From: Blepharisma stoltei
Lineage: Eukaryota > Ciliophora > Heterotrichea > Heterotrichida > Blepharismidae
Length of the DNA stretch: 64,000 nucleotides
NCBI GenBank assembly: GCA_914767885.1
Contig: CAJZBQ010000015.1
Location: 248,001-312,000, forward strand
Direction of reading: 5' to 3'
Positions 32,701 through 42,900 of this stretch are shown in pieces. Numbering within the stretch: the first letter of the stretch is position 1; the number at the start of each line of letters is the position of its first letter. Below the pieces are notes generated by a model. That model was not told the DNA's origin, did no database searches, and saw nothing but the letters and a program-made list of their open reading frames with translations. A program made the position numbers and the translations under genes.

Positions 32701-33240
32701 TCCTTCAACGGTAGCCATGTAAAGAGCAAAAAAGTCTGAATTGACGTGAATGCCAATGTTTCGGAGTAAAGCGGATGGCAGGATAATTTTTAGCATCATG
32801 CTTTCTTCAAGGTTCTTGATTTCGTCAGGCTGGAAAACAGATTCTAGGTCTTCGTTAACAGCTCAAAAGATTTGTTCAAGCTCAACTTCAGATCCTGAGA
32901 CTTTTATAAGTAAAAGTGAGGCTTCTAACTCATTTTGGCTTAGCGAGAAAATTTGTTTTGCTCTCTAATGGAGAGGAATTTATTATTTTATAAAAGAGTG
33001 TGTTTTATGATTTTAGGATGCAATCTGTCTAAATTTTAATATAAATAGGTTGAGTATAATAATTAAAATTTATTAAGAAAATTTTTTGCTTGTTAATAAT
33101 CAAAGGAGTAAGTAGAAAACTTGACTTCAAGACTCTCCTTCAGAATTGAGATGGCTGGATGAAGATTTGAAGTAGTCTAGGACATCTAAGTCATAAGTGG
33201 GCTTAGAAATAATCTCTTCTTTGTATGTCACTCCCGCCAT
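29797..33240 (-). CDS. Nup160/Nup120-like nucleoporin
   Basis: 1091 residues after removing 32941-33108; the length is then an exact multiple of three. The N-terminal half is beta-propeller-like with repeated hydrophobic strands (ALYMATVEGKVYKFCF, QLICLSSMGFLRLYD) and a LWSVWSG segment resembling the conserved Leu-Trp element at the end of the Nup160 propeller. The C-terminal half is all-helical, including KMRWYTAFYTFCMFHLHYSP, similar to the Nup160 helical repeats (RW..LY.F.I). Several Trp are TGA. It would belong to the Y-complex scaffold of the nuclear pore. The start at 33240 (MAGVTYKEEI) is the first ATG before the IES. Another propeller-solenoid protein cannot be excluded. Confidence 0.6.
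32941..33108. other. 168-bp IES in the nucleoporin-like gene
   Basis: On the minus strand the first exon (MAGVTYKEE ... WSQVFYLL) continues into non-coding DNA, and the next exon is preceded by TAG. Joining TA 33109-33110 to TA 32941-32942 gives SQVFYLSQNELEA in frame. The right end GGAGTAAG matches the MITE end; the interior does not. Confidence 0.6.
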
Positions 33241-33368
33241 ATATGTTTATTATATTAATATTGAAATATTATCATTAATATAATAAGCTAGCTTCCCTCT
33301 GTAAGCAAATAAAGTGTTTTGAAGGCTCAAACTGCTTTCTTTAGAGCCAATCAATATCAATTCAATAC

Positions 33369-34139
33369 ATGTTCGAAATTTATTTTAAAAAATTCTTAGA
33401 AGAGTTCAGATTCTCAACTTCTAAAGTAAACCTTCACCATGATGTCGATGCGAATTGCAGCTCTAATAATCCTATTTTCAGCTTTGTTCTTCTCACCAAA
33501 CAGATTTCTGCTAACCCCATCCCTCCGTGAGCGAGTAAAACTATTTGAAAAATCCCTATTTTTGCCCCCCTCCTTGAGCAAACAAAAATTTTTTGTGAAA
33601 AGTTTTTAATATATAAGTGATAATAGTTATAATGAAATCTCTAGCTAATTCTGTTTAATTTTGAACAGCTTGCACTTTAAAACATAAATTTTACAAATTA
33701 AATTAATATTTGTTTTCCAATGTTTGAGAATTGGGATTTTTTTAAATTTCGAAAAAAAAAAATACTATAAAATCTTATATCTAAATTGTTTTTAAAAAAA
33801 ATTAACCTCCTTGAGCTAACAAAATTTATTTGTTCGCTCAGAATGAGGGAGTGAGAAGAATAATTTTTCAACACTCATCAACATTAAGCAAAAACTCACA
33901 GAATAATTCTTCATACTTTGGAGCGAAAACGCCATTAGATCCTCAAAAGATTATATGGAGAGAATTTAAATATTTAATCAGAAGCTGGCAGAGTCGGAAT
34001 GGATACGATTACCTTCAAAGAGCTCTTAAGAAATCGGGAAAGATTAGATTCTTCTGGAATTAGAGACAAAAGAATCCTCAATTGAATAGAATTGGGCCTG
34101 CTTCATACACCTCGACTTCTATCAGCTCCACCATTTATT
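33369..34139 (+). CDS. possible small gene interrupted by a MITE
   Basis: Upstream of the MITE at 33512-33852 two frames are open: MFEIYFKKFLEEF from 33369, and MMSMRIAALIILFSALFF (signal-peptide-like) from about 33441. The second can join in frame with RIIFQHSSTLSKN... after the MITE, reading to TAG at 34064. A third frame further on (ELLRNRERLDSSGIRDKRIL to TAA near 34139) also looks coding, but I cannot connect it without a frame change. Treat as unresolved. Confidence 0.3.
33512..33852 (+). mobile_element. MITE
   Basis: Left end TAACCCCATCCCTCCGTGAG, CCCTCCTTGAGCAAACAAAA inner motif, core AGTGATAATAGTTATAATGA and TTTTGAACAGCTTGCACTTT, right hairpin with TTGAGCTAACAAAATTTATT and GTTCGCTCAGAATGAGGG. 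Moderately diverged. The right TA appears mutated to TG (GAGTGAG), which may have moved the excision point to the TA at 33861. Confidence 0.8.
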
Positions 34140-34180
34140 CTCTATTAATATAATAAAGAATTATTAAATAATCCAGTATT

Positions 34181-35658
34181 TTACACTTCTCTCAGTTTTA
34201 TGAAGCTATCTACAACTTTTTCAATCTCATCTCCAATATTTATTTGTTTCCTTACGCTTTTTTTGTCAAGCTCATGCCATTCTTCCGCAATTTCTCTATT
34301 AGTTTCAATGCACGACAAATCTGCAGTCATAAAATTTTTATGTGAAAGTCCACCTAAAATCAAAATTTGTGACCCAAAAGCCGTCATACAGTGACCCCAT
34401 CTCCCATCAGGCACTTGTCCTTCAATTTCCACATTTTCCCATAGCAAAAGATCAACATTAAACACCGATAAATCAGCAAGGCACGAGTCCCCATGACTTT
34501 GGAATAAATCGTCATTTCTTCCCCCATATATATAAATTTTTTGTCTTATTGCACATGCAGTATGACTATATCTCGGTATGGGAGGTTTCCCATTCCCAGA
34601 AATTTCAGTCCATATCAGTTTTCCATTTCTTATAAAAAGTCCATGAAGTTTATTGCAAGGTCTTCCGTCATCACTTAGCCCTCCAAAAAGATAAAACCCA
34701 CTATTAGCAATCCTTGATGTCTGTTTTGTAAGAGTCGGTATTGAAAATATATTATAACTGTAATTATTTTTGATTTCCTCATCAAAAACTTCTGTAAGTG
34801 TCGCATGGGATCGAAAGCCTGGGTCTCCTTGGACCGCTACATCAGGGAGATACCATTGTTTTGTTTTCATGTCGAGTAAAGAAAGGTCATTTAATAAGTG
34901 TCCGTCAGGGTCCATACCTCCATATACAACCATATACTTCCCCAAGCTTGAAGCTGCGTGATTTCTTCTTGAACTTGGTACATCTCCTGACCCTGGGTAC
35001 TGCTGCCACTTCTGTTCTCCTAATGAAAAGAAATAGACTTTGCTTGTACATCTTCGAATCCCCAAATTTTCACTGTGTTTTGTGCTGCCGCCAAACATGA
35101 CGAGCTTTTTTTTGTAAGCGATTAATGAGTGTCCCATTCTGCCTTGAGGAGGGTATTGGGCGTTTATATAAGTTCAAGTCCAGGTCATGATGTCAAGTTC
35201 TCTGACATCATTGTGTTTGACTCGGCTGAGTCCTCCGAAAAGATAGGCACGGTTATTTAAAATAACAAGTTGGGAACTTTCTCTGCTATTTGGCTTTGGG
35301 CCTGAGGTGTCTCTGATCGATCAATATACATAAGTAGAGTCTTGAGTTTTTTTGCGTTTTTGGAACATGCTTTCGTCAAGATCTACTTTTTCACCTGAGC
35401 GGGAAGAAATAGGAGATTCTTTGCTAGTGAAAAGAGTAGAAATCACAGGGTTGATGGCTGGAAGAAGCCATTTAGGGCTTTTTAGCAATGGGCTTGATAA
35501 TTCATCCTTTTCAGAGATATTAGTTTTGCTAGTATTTGTAGGAGACTTTAGGGAGGGTAATAGTGGTTTTGATCTCCAGCTTAAAGTTTTAAGGAGGCCA
35601 AGGTTTGTCTGTATTTTTGGACTTGGGCCGGGAGAGCTCAAGGGGGAATTTTTTTCAT
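34181..35658 (-). CDS. kelch-repeat beta-propeller protein
   Basis: About 490 residues. A Pro/Ser/Lys-rich N-terminus of 110 residues precedes at least six kelch blades: RAYLFGGLSRVKHNDVREL, GHSLIAYKKKLVMFGG, NHAASSLGKYMVVYGG, SGFYLFGGLSDDGRPCNKL, SHTACAIRQKIYIYGG and GHCMTAFGSQILILGGLS. Trp codons at blade ends are partly TGA. The frame lacks an in-frame ATG: ATG 35658 is followed by seven A where eight would be in frame, so I suspect a homopolymer error. Kelch propellers are protein-interaction platforms. No catalytic domain is attached, so the exact role is unknown. Stop TAA. Confidence 0.85.
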
Positions 35659-35733
35659 TTTGTGGCGAAATTATATAACTTTTAAAAAGATTAATGCGAA
35701 ATAGTATCTGATATCGTTAAAAAATGAATTTAT

Positions 35734-35955
35734 TTAATGAATCATAGTATGGGATTGAGATGTCGCCAATTTTGACTCTGGCGAAACATTATTTGACCTC
35801 TTAATTTGAACTGCCTGCAAGTTGCTTTGTGAATGCGGAATATGGAGAGTCGTCAGTTTCCTTTTGGTGATCAAAATTTGTGATTCGTAAGCAGGACTAT
35901 AGCGAACCAATTTGAAAGGAATAAGTGATGATTTGACATTAGACTTTTCGAGCAT
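35734..35955 (-). CDS. small basic protein
   Basis: 73 residues starting MLEKSNVKSSLIPFKL and ending SHTMIH then TAA. Ser/Lys-rich, no domain. It resembles in style the short disordered proteins at 50881-51760. It could be a real short gene or a chance ORF. Confidence 0.35.
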   Translation of the reverse strand: MLEKSNVKSSLIPFKLVRYSPAYESQILITKRKLTTLHIPHSQSNLQAVQIKRSNNVSPESKLATSQSHTMIH

Positions 35956-36534
35956 TCTTTGAATTTATTTACTTTAATGAACTTTATTTATCTTAAAATT
36001 AGTAAAGTAAAATGTCTGGTCATTTTGAAACGGAACACAATAATAGGATTAATTTAAATAATGTGTAATGACTCTTTAATTTATCCACACTTTTTAGTAA
36101 TTAGATTAGATTAAAATTCTAGTGGGGATTATTGCAGTTTCGCATTAGCGCTAATGGATATTGCACTGGTATGCACGTTGGGAGCAAGGAAAATAGGTCA
36201 AGGGTCAGCCTCTGGATCAAAAAGCCAGCCCTGGAGAGCCACCATGATGTAGCTCTTCTCCTCTAGGTTTGGGTAAACTTACGGATAGATAGAAACCACA
36301 CATCAGAACACCATTTAAATAATTCTACTTTTTAGTTAAGATTCTTAATTGCTAAATATTATTAGTAATGAATGCAATATTTATTTATCCATCAGAATTT
36401 CGCTTATTTTTCCTCAAAATCATCTGATCGGTCTATTTCTTATATTTTTCGCATTTTATTCAAAAATGCCTCCTTCTTGTATATTAAAAAATGCATCAAC
36501 TGATTAGCATCTTTATTTAAGAATAAACAAGAAA
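35956..36534. other. intergenic region with a GC-richer patch
   Basis: About 580 bases between divergent genes. 36170-36290 is clearly more GC-rich (AGGGTCAGCCTCTGGATC...) and may be a fragment of one of the GC-rich repeats. No ORF and no clear repeat partner found by eye. Confidence 0.4.
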
Positions 36535-39500
36535 ATGCTTGATAAAAAATCATCAAGCTGATCCAAACTTGAATTCTCTTCATCTAAATTCCAGCTGCGA
36601 TCTTTCTCAAAGCCTAAATCAAGCTACGGATTAAGAAGAAGCTTAATGGGGAGCTCACTATCTCATATGAATACATCTCCTCAAATCTATTCTTCAGCTC
36701 GATCCTTGCCTACTCCTTTAAGTCCTGTGAGGCCTCTAACTGCTCCTTCCTTATTCATAAATAAAATGGCATTTAGTTAGAGCCAGATTGGGCTTCTCCA
36801 ATTTTCTCTCCCTCATGGAATTTTATTTATAGGGTTATAGAATTTTCCCATAGATGGCGCTGTTTGCCCTTGATTTGCCCACTGGGGAAATTTTTTGGTT
36901 CGGCCAGTACCATATGGTTTGGTCAATTTTCCTAGTGGGCAAATCAAGGTCAAACAGCGCCATCTATGGGAAAATTCTATAGGTTTTCTCTCGAGAACTT
37001 TTGCACACAATAGCGATTTAACTCTGGGGATAGCCAGAGGAACTGCTCCTCAGGGTTTTTACTTCTCAGCACATCTCCACGGGAAGATGGCCCTTAGGCG
37101 GAATACGCGTAGGAGCTGAGTCAGGGCAAGGCAATGGTGCGGCGAAGACTGGTGATGAAACTTTGATAGAAGGCTTGGGCGGTGGGCTGACCACCGTGAA
37201 TCCAAGATGGCTCGGTGACGTCACTAGTCTAGCTATAACCCTTTTTATAAGGGTGCGGCACTAGATACCTTAAACACCAGATATTAAGTAACTAAGCTCC
37301 TTCCTTATTCTCTCCTCGGCAGTCACAACAAATGTAATTCCTATTTAGTTTCAAAGTTGAAGGGATTTCTGAAAAACAATTGACGAGGATCTATGAAGCC
37401 AAATGCAAAGATTTAAAAATTCTGCCAATCCCGGACCAAATGAGAAAATTCTTTGCTTTTTGTGAAAAAGCATTTAAGGATAGAAAATTTGATTTAAGGG
37501 AATGCGGAATTGGGCCGATAACCGCTGACACAATTGGGGAAATTTTGAGGAATAACTCGAACTTTTGTAGGCTGGAATTAGCCAAAAATGCTATTGGGGA
37601 TGAAGGGATTAAAGCGCTGTTTAGTAATGTGATGAAAAATAACTCGCTGGTGCATATAGATCTAAGCTCAAATGATATTACACCAGAAGGAGCTAAACCG
37701 ATCTTGTTGATGGTCACTAACTCCCCCCTCCGTCAGCGAACAAAAAATTTTGGAGTTAATTTTTTTTTTAAAACAATCAAATTCTCAAAAATTGTAAGCA
37801 AATATCTATATAATTTGTAAAATTTATGTTTTAAAATGAATTTATTCAAAATTAAATAAAAGTAGCTAGAGATTTATTATACTAATTATCACTTATATAT
37901 CAAAATTTGTTTCATAAAATATTTTTCTATTAAAAAAATTTGTTTCCCGCTCAAGAGGGGTTTTTTGGGAAAAAATAAGGATTTTTCCAATGATTTTGAT
38001 CGCTCATTAGGGAGTAAGCATCCATCAATCATAAGTGTAGATATATCATCACATGAAGGGCTGCACAGGAATAGGCTCGGAGTCCAGGGCTCTGCTCCTC
38101 TGAAGATTTTATTGCAAAGGAGCCGGCTTTTAAATTTTTTAAATGTTTCAGGAACTTTCATAGGAGAAGGAATAATTTATATTATCGACGGTCTACAAGG
38201 AAATACCTCACTTATTTCTTTGAATCTCGCCAAAAATAGCATTTCTGCTAAAAATATTGAAGCCCTTTGTAGGGCTATAATGGGCAGCAAGCTTCAAGAT
38301 ATCAACTTAAGTGATAATAAATTTGGAAACGAAGGGGCTGATTATATCTCAAAAATGATAGCAGGCGCCTATGATGGGCAAAGTCCTATTAAAAAAATCG
38401 ATTTATCGAAAAATGACATCACACATAAAGGCGCTTGTAAACTGCTTCTTGCCTTAAGAAATAATCCAAACATAAACTCTTTGAGTTTTGAAGGAAATCC
38501 TCTGACACATCTGATATCTCCAAGCTTGATAAATTTGCTTCTAAACAATTCTGAAATTAAATTCCTCAACTTAGGCTCTTGCCAACTGAAGAATGAAGGG
38601 GTTTATATATTCGCTGATGCCTTATCACGAAATAACGGCCTAAAAACCCTTATTTTAAGTAATAACCAAATTGAAGACGAAGGAGTTGCGCCAATTGCTG
38701 AAGGATTATTCAGAAACTATATATTGGTTTCTCTTGATCTCTCCAACAATCTCATCAAAAAAAATGGAAGTCTTCTCCTCGTAAATGCATTGAAAAACAA
38801 CCAAACACTAGAAAAGCTAAATCTAAAAGAAAACAACCTAAAAGACGAGTCAGCCCAGTTATTTACTGAAGTATTAAGACTAAGGCCAAACCTTTTAAAT
38901 CTCAATCTAGACTCAAACCCAATTACTACGAAATTCATAAAAGACATCAACGTAAATTTAAAAAGAAACCGATCAATTTTCCAGCATGCACAAACCCCAA
39001 AACTTAAACAAGAAATCATAAGACTCCAACTGAGAGATGATGAGATTAATAGAGTCCATGAAAGAATTGAATTTAAGAAAAAAGAACACTCAGATATTAC
39101 TAATAAATTAGAAAAAGTTAATCAGAAGTATTTAGAAATTAAACAAGAGGAAGAAGAAAAAATTTGAAAATTAAAGAGTGAGAGAGAAGATTTGAAGAGG
39201 CAAAATGTGGTTTTTAGCCAAGAATTAGAAGAACTAGCTATGGATGTAAATAGAGCGAGGATTGAAGGAGATAGAGAAATAAATGAATGCGCTGATCAAA
39301 TTGCGCTAGTGATTTCTGATACTAAGAAATTAGAAAAGAGAAAACAAGCTTTGAGAGAAGAATTTATGCTGAAGAGGAGCCAATTCCAGTCTTTAGTTGA
39401 TCAACTAAATGAAGCTAACGAAAAAGTGGATTATGGGAAACGGATAGCTAAAGCTAGTCTTGATAACCTTGTACAGAAAATAGAAACAATGAGGCAGGAA

Positions 39501-39611
39501 ATGAATAAACTGAGCGATAAAAAGCCAGATAAAGGTGAAAAGAAAGCGACTAGAGTTTTGAGCCCTGATAACGACCCAAGAGCTATGGCAAAGGCAAGAA
39601 TAAAGAAATAG
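36535..39611 (+). CDS. ribonuclease-inhibitor-type LRR / coiled-coil protein
   Basis: 736 residues after removing an insert (36742-37295), a 15-nt intron (37334-37348) and a MITE-IES (37718-38014); the sum is an exact multiple of three. A Ser-rich basic leader (MLDKKSSSWSKLE) is followed by about twelve 28-residue LRRs of the RI type. Examples are NNSLVHIDLSSNDITPEG, LISLNLAKNSISAKNIEAL and KTLILSNNQIEDEGVAPIA. From about residue 560 a long coiled coil runs to the TAG, with TGA-Trp in EEEKIWKLKSE. RI-type LRR proteins of this kind are often ciliary or centrosomal scaffolds; that assignment is inference. Confidence 0.88.
36742..37295. mobile_element. 554-bp insert with 15-bp target duplication
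   Basis: GCTCCTTCCTTATTC occurs at 36742-36756 and again at 37296-37310, both times in the same reading frame (APSLF). Removing one copy plus the insert restores PLTAPSLFSPRQSQQ. The repeat contains TA, so TA-to-TA excision is exact. The interior has a 146-bp foldback element and a GC-rich block (37020-37250) with no long ORF. A 15-bp duplication suggests target-primed (LINE/SINE-like) insertion. Confidence 0.78.
36836..36981. repeat. foldback hairpin element (146 bp)
   Basis: Arms begin TATAGAATTTTCCCATAGAT and continue through GGCGCTGTTTGCCCTTGATT and TGCCCACT. The inverse lies at the other end with few mismatches. Bounded by TATA. Two overlapping opposite-strand ORFs here are by-products of the palindrome. 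Confidence 0.8.
37334..37348 (+). other. 15-nt intron
   Basis: GTAATTCCTATTTAG. It contains an in-frame TAA, and removal joins RQSQQI to FKVEGISEKQ. Confidence 0.75.
37718..38014 (-). mobile_element. MITE acting as an IES in the LRR gene
   Basis: Left TAACTCCCCCCTCCGTCAGC, shared core (GAGATTTATTATACTAATTA), AAGGATTTTTCCAATGATTT box, right CTCATTAGGGAGTAAGC. TA 37718-37719 joins TA 38015-38016 in frame (LLMVTKHPSIISV), between two LRRs. The outer hairpin is shortened. Confidence 0.88.
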
Positions 39612-39630
39612 CTAATAATGCGTATAAATT

Positions 39631-39846
39631 TTATTTATCATTGTATTCTAGAGCGTCTATAATTTCATGCAATTCTTTTCCGATTTCTTGGACATTTGTA
39701 GATGCGTATTCTAGAGTCTGCATGATTTCGAATTTACAGTCTTCTTGTTTGAGTTCTTTTGATAAAAGGTTGACCATGTCTCTCATTTTGTGCAAAAAAT
39801 CAATTGCTTTGTCTTCGACTACTTCGAGTCTCTGAATTTGTTCCAT
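39631..39846 (-). CDS. short helical protein, possibly MED11-like
   Basis: 71 residues, all helical: MEQIQRLEVVEDKAIDFLHK then VNLLSKELKQED and an EIGKELHEIIDALE tail. The N-terminal pattern (IxRLxxVEDKAIxxL) recalls Mediator subunit 11, which is equally short, but the similarity is weak. Complete with ATG and TAA. Convergent with the LRR gene, 19 bases between stops. Confidence 0.55.
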   Translation of the reverse strand: MEQIQRLEVVEDKAIDFLHKMRDMVNLLSKELKQEDCKFEIMQTLEYASTNVQEIGKELHEIIDALEYNDK

Positions 39847-39903
39847 TTATATATAAAATTTATTAATGAAACTAAATTATCAGATATATTACGCTTATAG
39901 CAG

Positions 39904-42900
39904 TTAAGAAATAAACTTAGGCACCAATAAAGGCAAAATTTGAGCTCTTTTCACGATTTTTAACTCTTTTCATAAAAATGGCAGATAATATAACAGAAAC
40001 AGCAGAGCAAGCGATATAGAAAATCAGACTGTAAAATAAATAAACAAAGCCAGCTGGCCGTTGATAATGTCTTTTGTGTCACGATTTGCAAGTGTATAAT
40101 CCTCAGCAAACTGTTTCCCTCCATTAGCTAATATAACAAAAAAGCTATACAAGTCTTGATTATTTAAAATAGACATGCCATAGGATTCAAGTATTACCAA
40201 ATTCACTGCAGGAATATCCCCATAATTCCCAAAAGGTACAGTATGATTATTCCACTCAAATAGTCTAGCTTTCAATTCGTCTGATAAATAGTCAAAAAGA
40301 CTTGGACTTCACAACTGCTTATATCTGTACTTAAATTCTGAAATTAATTTAGGAAACTCTTTTTGAGGACTTGGAATAGCATAATAGTCAGGAAATAATA
40401 TCTTTGCAGAGTCACTTGTGAAATTTGCAGAGAAATATCAAAGCTTTGCGAGGAGAGCTCTCCTTATAATAAAGTTCTCTAAAATTTCAGGCCTTGCAAT
40501 TAAAGATGCTTCACAACTGCTATATAATCAAAATAAAGCTAAGGAGTAATAAAATAGACAAATTGCTACAAAAAACAATAGCCTCCACCCATATCTTCTG
40601 AATATTTTGCTGTCCACTTTGTATTTCTTGCCATTTTTTATTTTGGTATGCTTTTATTTGTCAAATAAAAAAGTCAAAAATGTTATTTTTCTCTTACTCC
40701 CCCCCTCCGTGAGTGAATAAAACCATTGGAAAAATCCCTATTTTTTTTGCAAAAAAAACCACCCTCCGTGAGTGAACAAAAATTTTTTTAATAGAAAAAA
40801 AAAATTAAATTATGAAAAAAAATTGATATATAAGTGATAATTAGTATAATGAAATCTCGAGCTAATTCTGTTTAATTTTAAACAAATTGCGTTTTAAAAC
40901 ATAAATTTTATAAATTAAATTAAAATTTGCTTCCCGATTTTTGATTAGGATTTTTTTGAAATTTTGAAGAAAAAAAAATTTTTCTATGAAATTTATATAT
41001 AAATTTTTGTTTAAAAAAAAAAATTAACCCCCTCCGTGAGTGAACAAAAATTTTTTTGTTCACTCACGGAGGGGGGGAGTTAAAGGAATAATTAAAAATT
41101 TAGATATTATCGTATAAATTTGGTTTCTTCTGGCACTTCAGTTCCATGAATTTGCATTAATCTTTCAGCAGCATTCTGCTGCAATGTAAAATAGGTCAAA
41201 TAAACTGCCTTTTTTACTTTCCCCCAAAACAACTCATATTTAATTTTCACAAGATAAGTAAAAAAATTCAAAATAACATAGCAAAGCCCAAAAATGCACA
41301 TACCAAACAAAATAAAATATCTAACATTTTCACCAGATTCCCTTACCCTGCTCTTTTCGCAAGCAGAAAGCTCTCTCAAAGTGTTGTTAAGATAATCATA
41401 AGTAAAAGTGAGACTGTTCAGCCACAGAAATCTCATGCTATCACGATTGTAGGTTTGAGATTGGGCGAGGGTGTCTGGTCAAACATGAAACTCATGCCCC
41501 CACCTTAAAGAAAACTATCTAATCTTGATAATTCAAAATATAAGAGATATTATTTTCCCTGGCTACAAGGCAGTTTCCTTTTGAAGGGAGGTGGCTTTCA
41601 TACTGCCAGTGTCTACTATTCTATATCCCTAAATTATCATCACATGTTTTTTATATAAATCAAGAGCTCTAATAAGATTGTGTTTTTGTAGTATCGGGAG
41701 ATCATCAAATGTCCACAACGGAATGATTTCTTTAGACACAATTCACGACGCATCACAATAGCTTCACTTATCAAGATCTGTGATTAACGTATCCTGAATC
41801 AAATCTAGCCCATTAATTGTGTCGTTTAAAAATTGTGTGTCTATTGCTAAGTTTAATGAACCAGGGTATTTTACTTCATAATATATATCATTTGAAATAT
41901 CAGGCAATAGGCTGACCAAATATAAAAGATCATTGAAACGATTAAAGATGTTCATAGTATTTGTGTCAGACATGAACTGATAAACCACACTTACTATTCC
42001 CACATTTAAAGCTATCATTGCTATAGTCTACATGAAATTTACTGAAAGTAATAGCACAGCTATAAACACTTTAATTGAATTCCCAGTTTTTTCGAGATGG
42101 TCAGACGCAGATTCTGTATATTTCTTACTCTTCATCGCAATAATTAGGCTTGTCTTATTTATTGCTGCTACAGAAGATAACCGATTTTCATCAACTTCTT
42201 CATTGTTTTCATTTGATAAAGCAGTAAAAGATTCTTCGCCACGAGACTTTTCAATTGACCTCAAAAATCTTGTGGCGAATCTTGAATTAATTTTTTCGAA
42301 ATTTATAAAAGAATTAGTCGAGTCTCCACTGGTGTCTTTCTGCTTAACACTATAAATTTTTCCTAATTGTTCAATTTGTTCTTCAGATTTGCCTTTTCTT
42401 CATTTTTTTAGCTCTTCTTTTTCACTTATGACTAATAATAAATGAATTGATGTCGTCTTTATAGTTTTGACTAAACGGACAATCCCTATTTCTTTTCCAT
42501 TATATTTCAAAAAGCGTGGCTCAAATAAAGGGAAATTGTCCATGCAGAGGCCTGGGAAAAATTTTGTAATAACTGCTCCTTTTAAATGCTGTTCTTCAAT
42601 GCAAAAGAGATTAGGAATTAATGCAGAAAAACTCAAAATAATTCCTTTTTCAGTCAATAGGATTATCTGTCTTAATTTATTGATCGGTCTAAAGCTAGCA
42701 ATAACATAAGGAACACAATTGAAGGTTGTAAATTTTAATAAAAGATTGCACTCAAATAGATGGTCTTTGTGATCTTGTAAGAAAAAATTATGAGGCACGT
42801 CTATTGTAGGGTTTGAGCAGTTCAAATAGAAATTCTTTATGATTTCGTTATGATTATCGCTAAATGGCTTAGGAATTAAAGATGTAAAATTAGTACCTAT

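Noticed and set aside
36813-37119. Overlapping ORFs on both strands in the palindrome
   Set aside because: They arise from the inverted repeat and the GC-rich insert and have no coding character.
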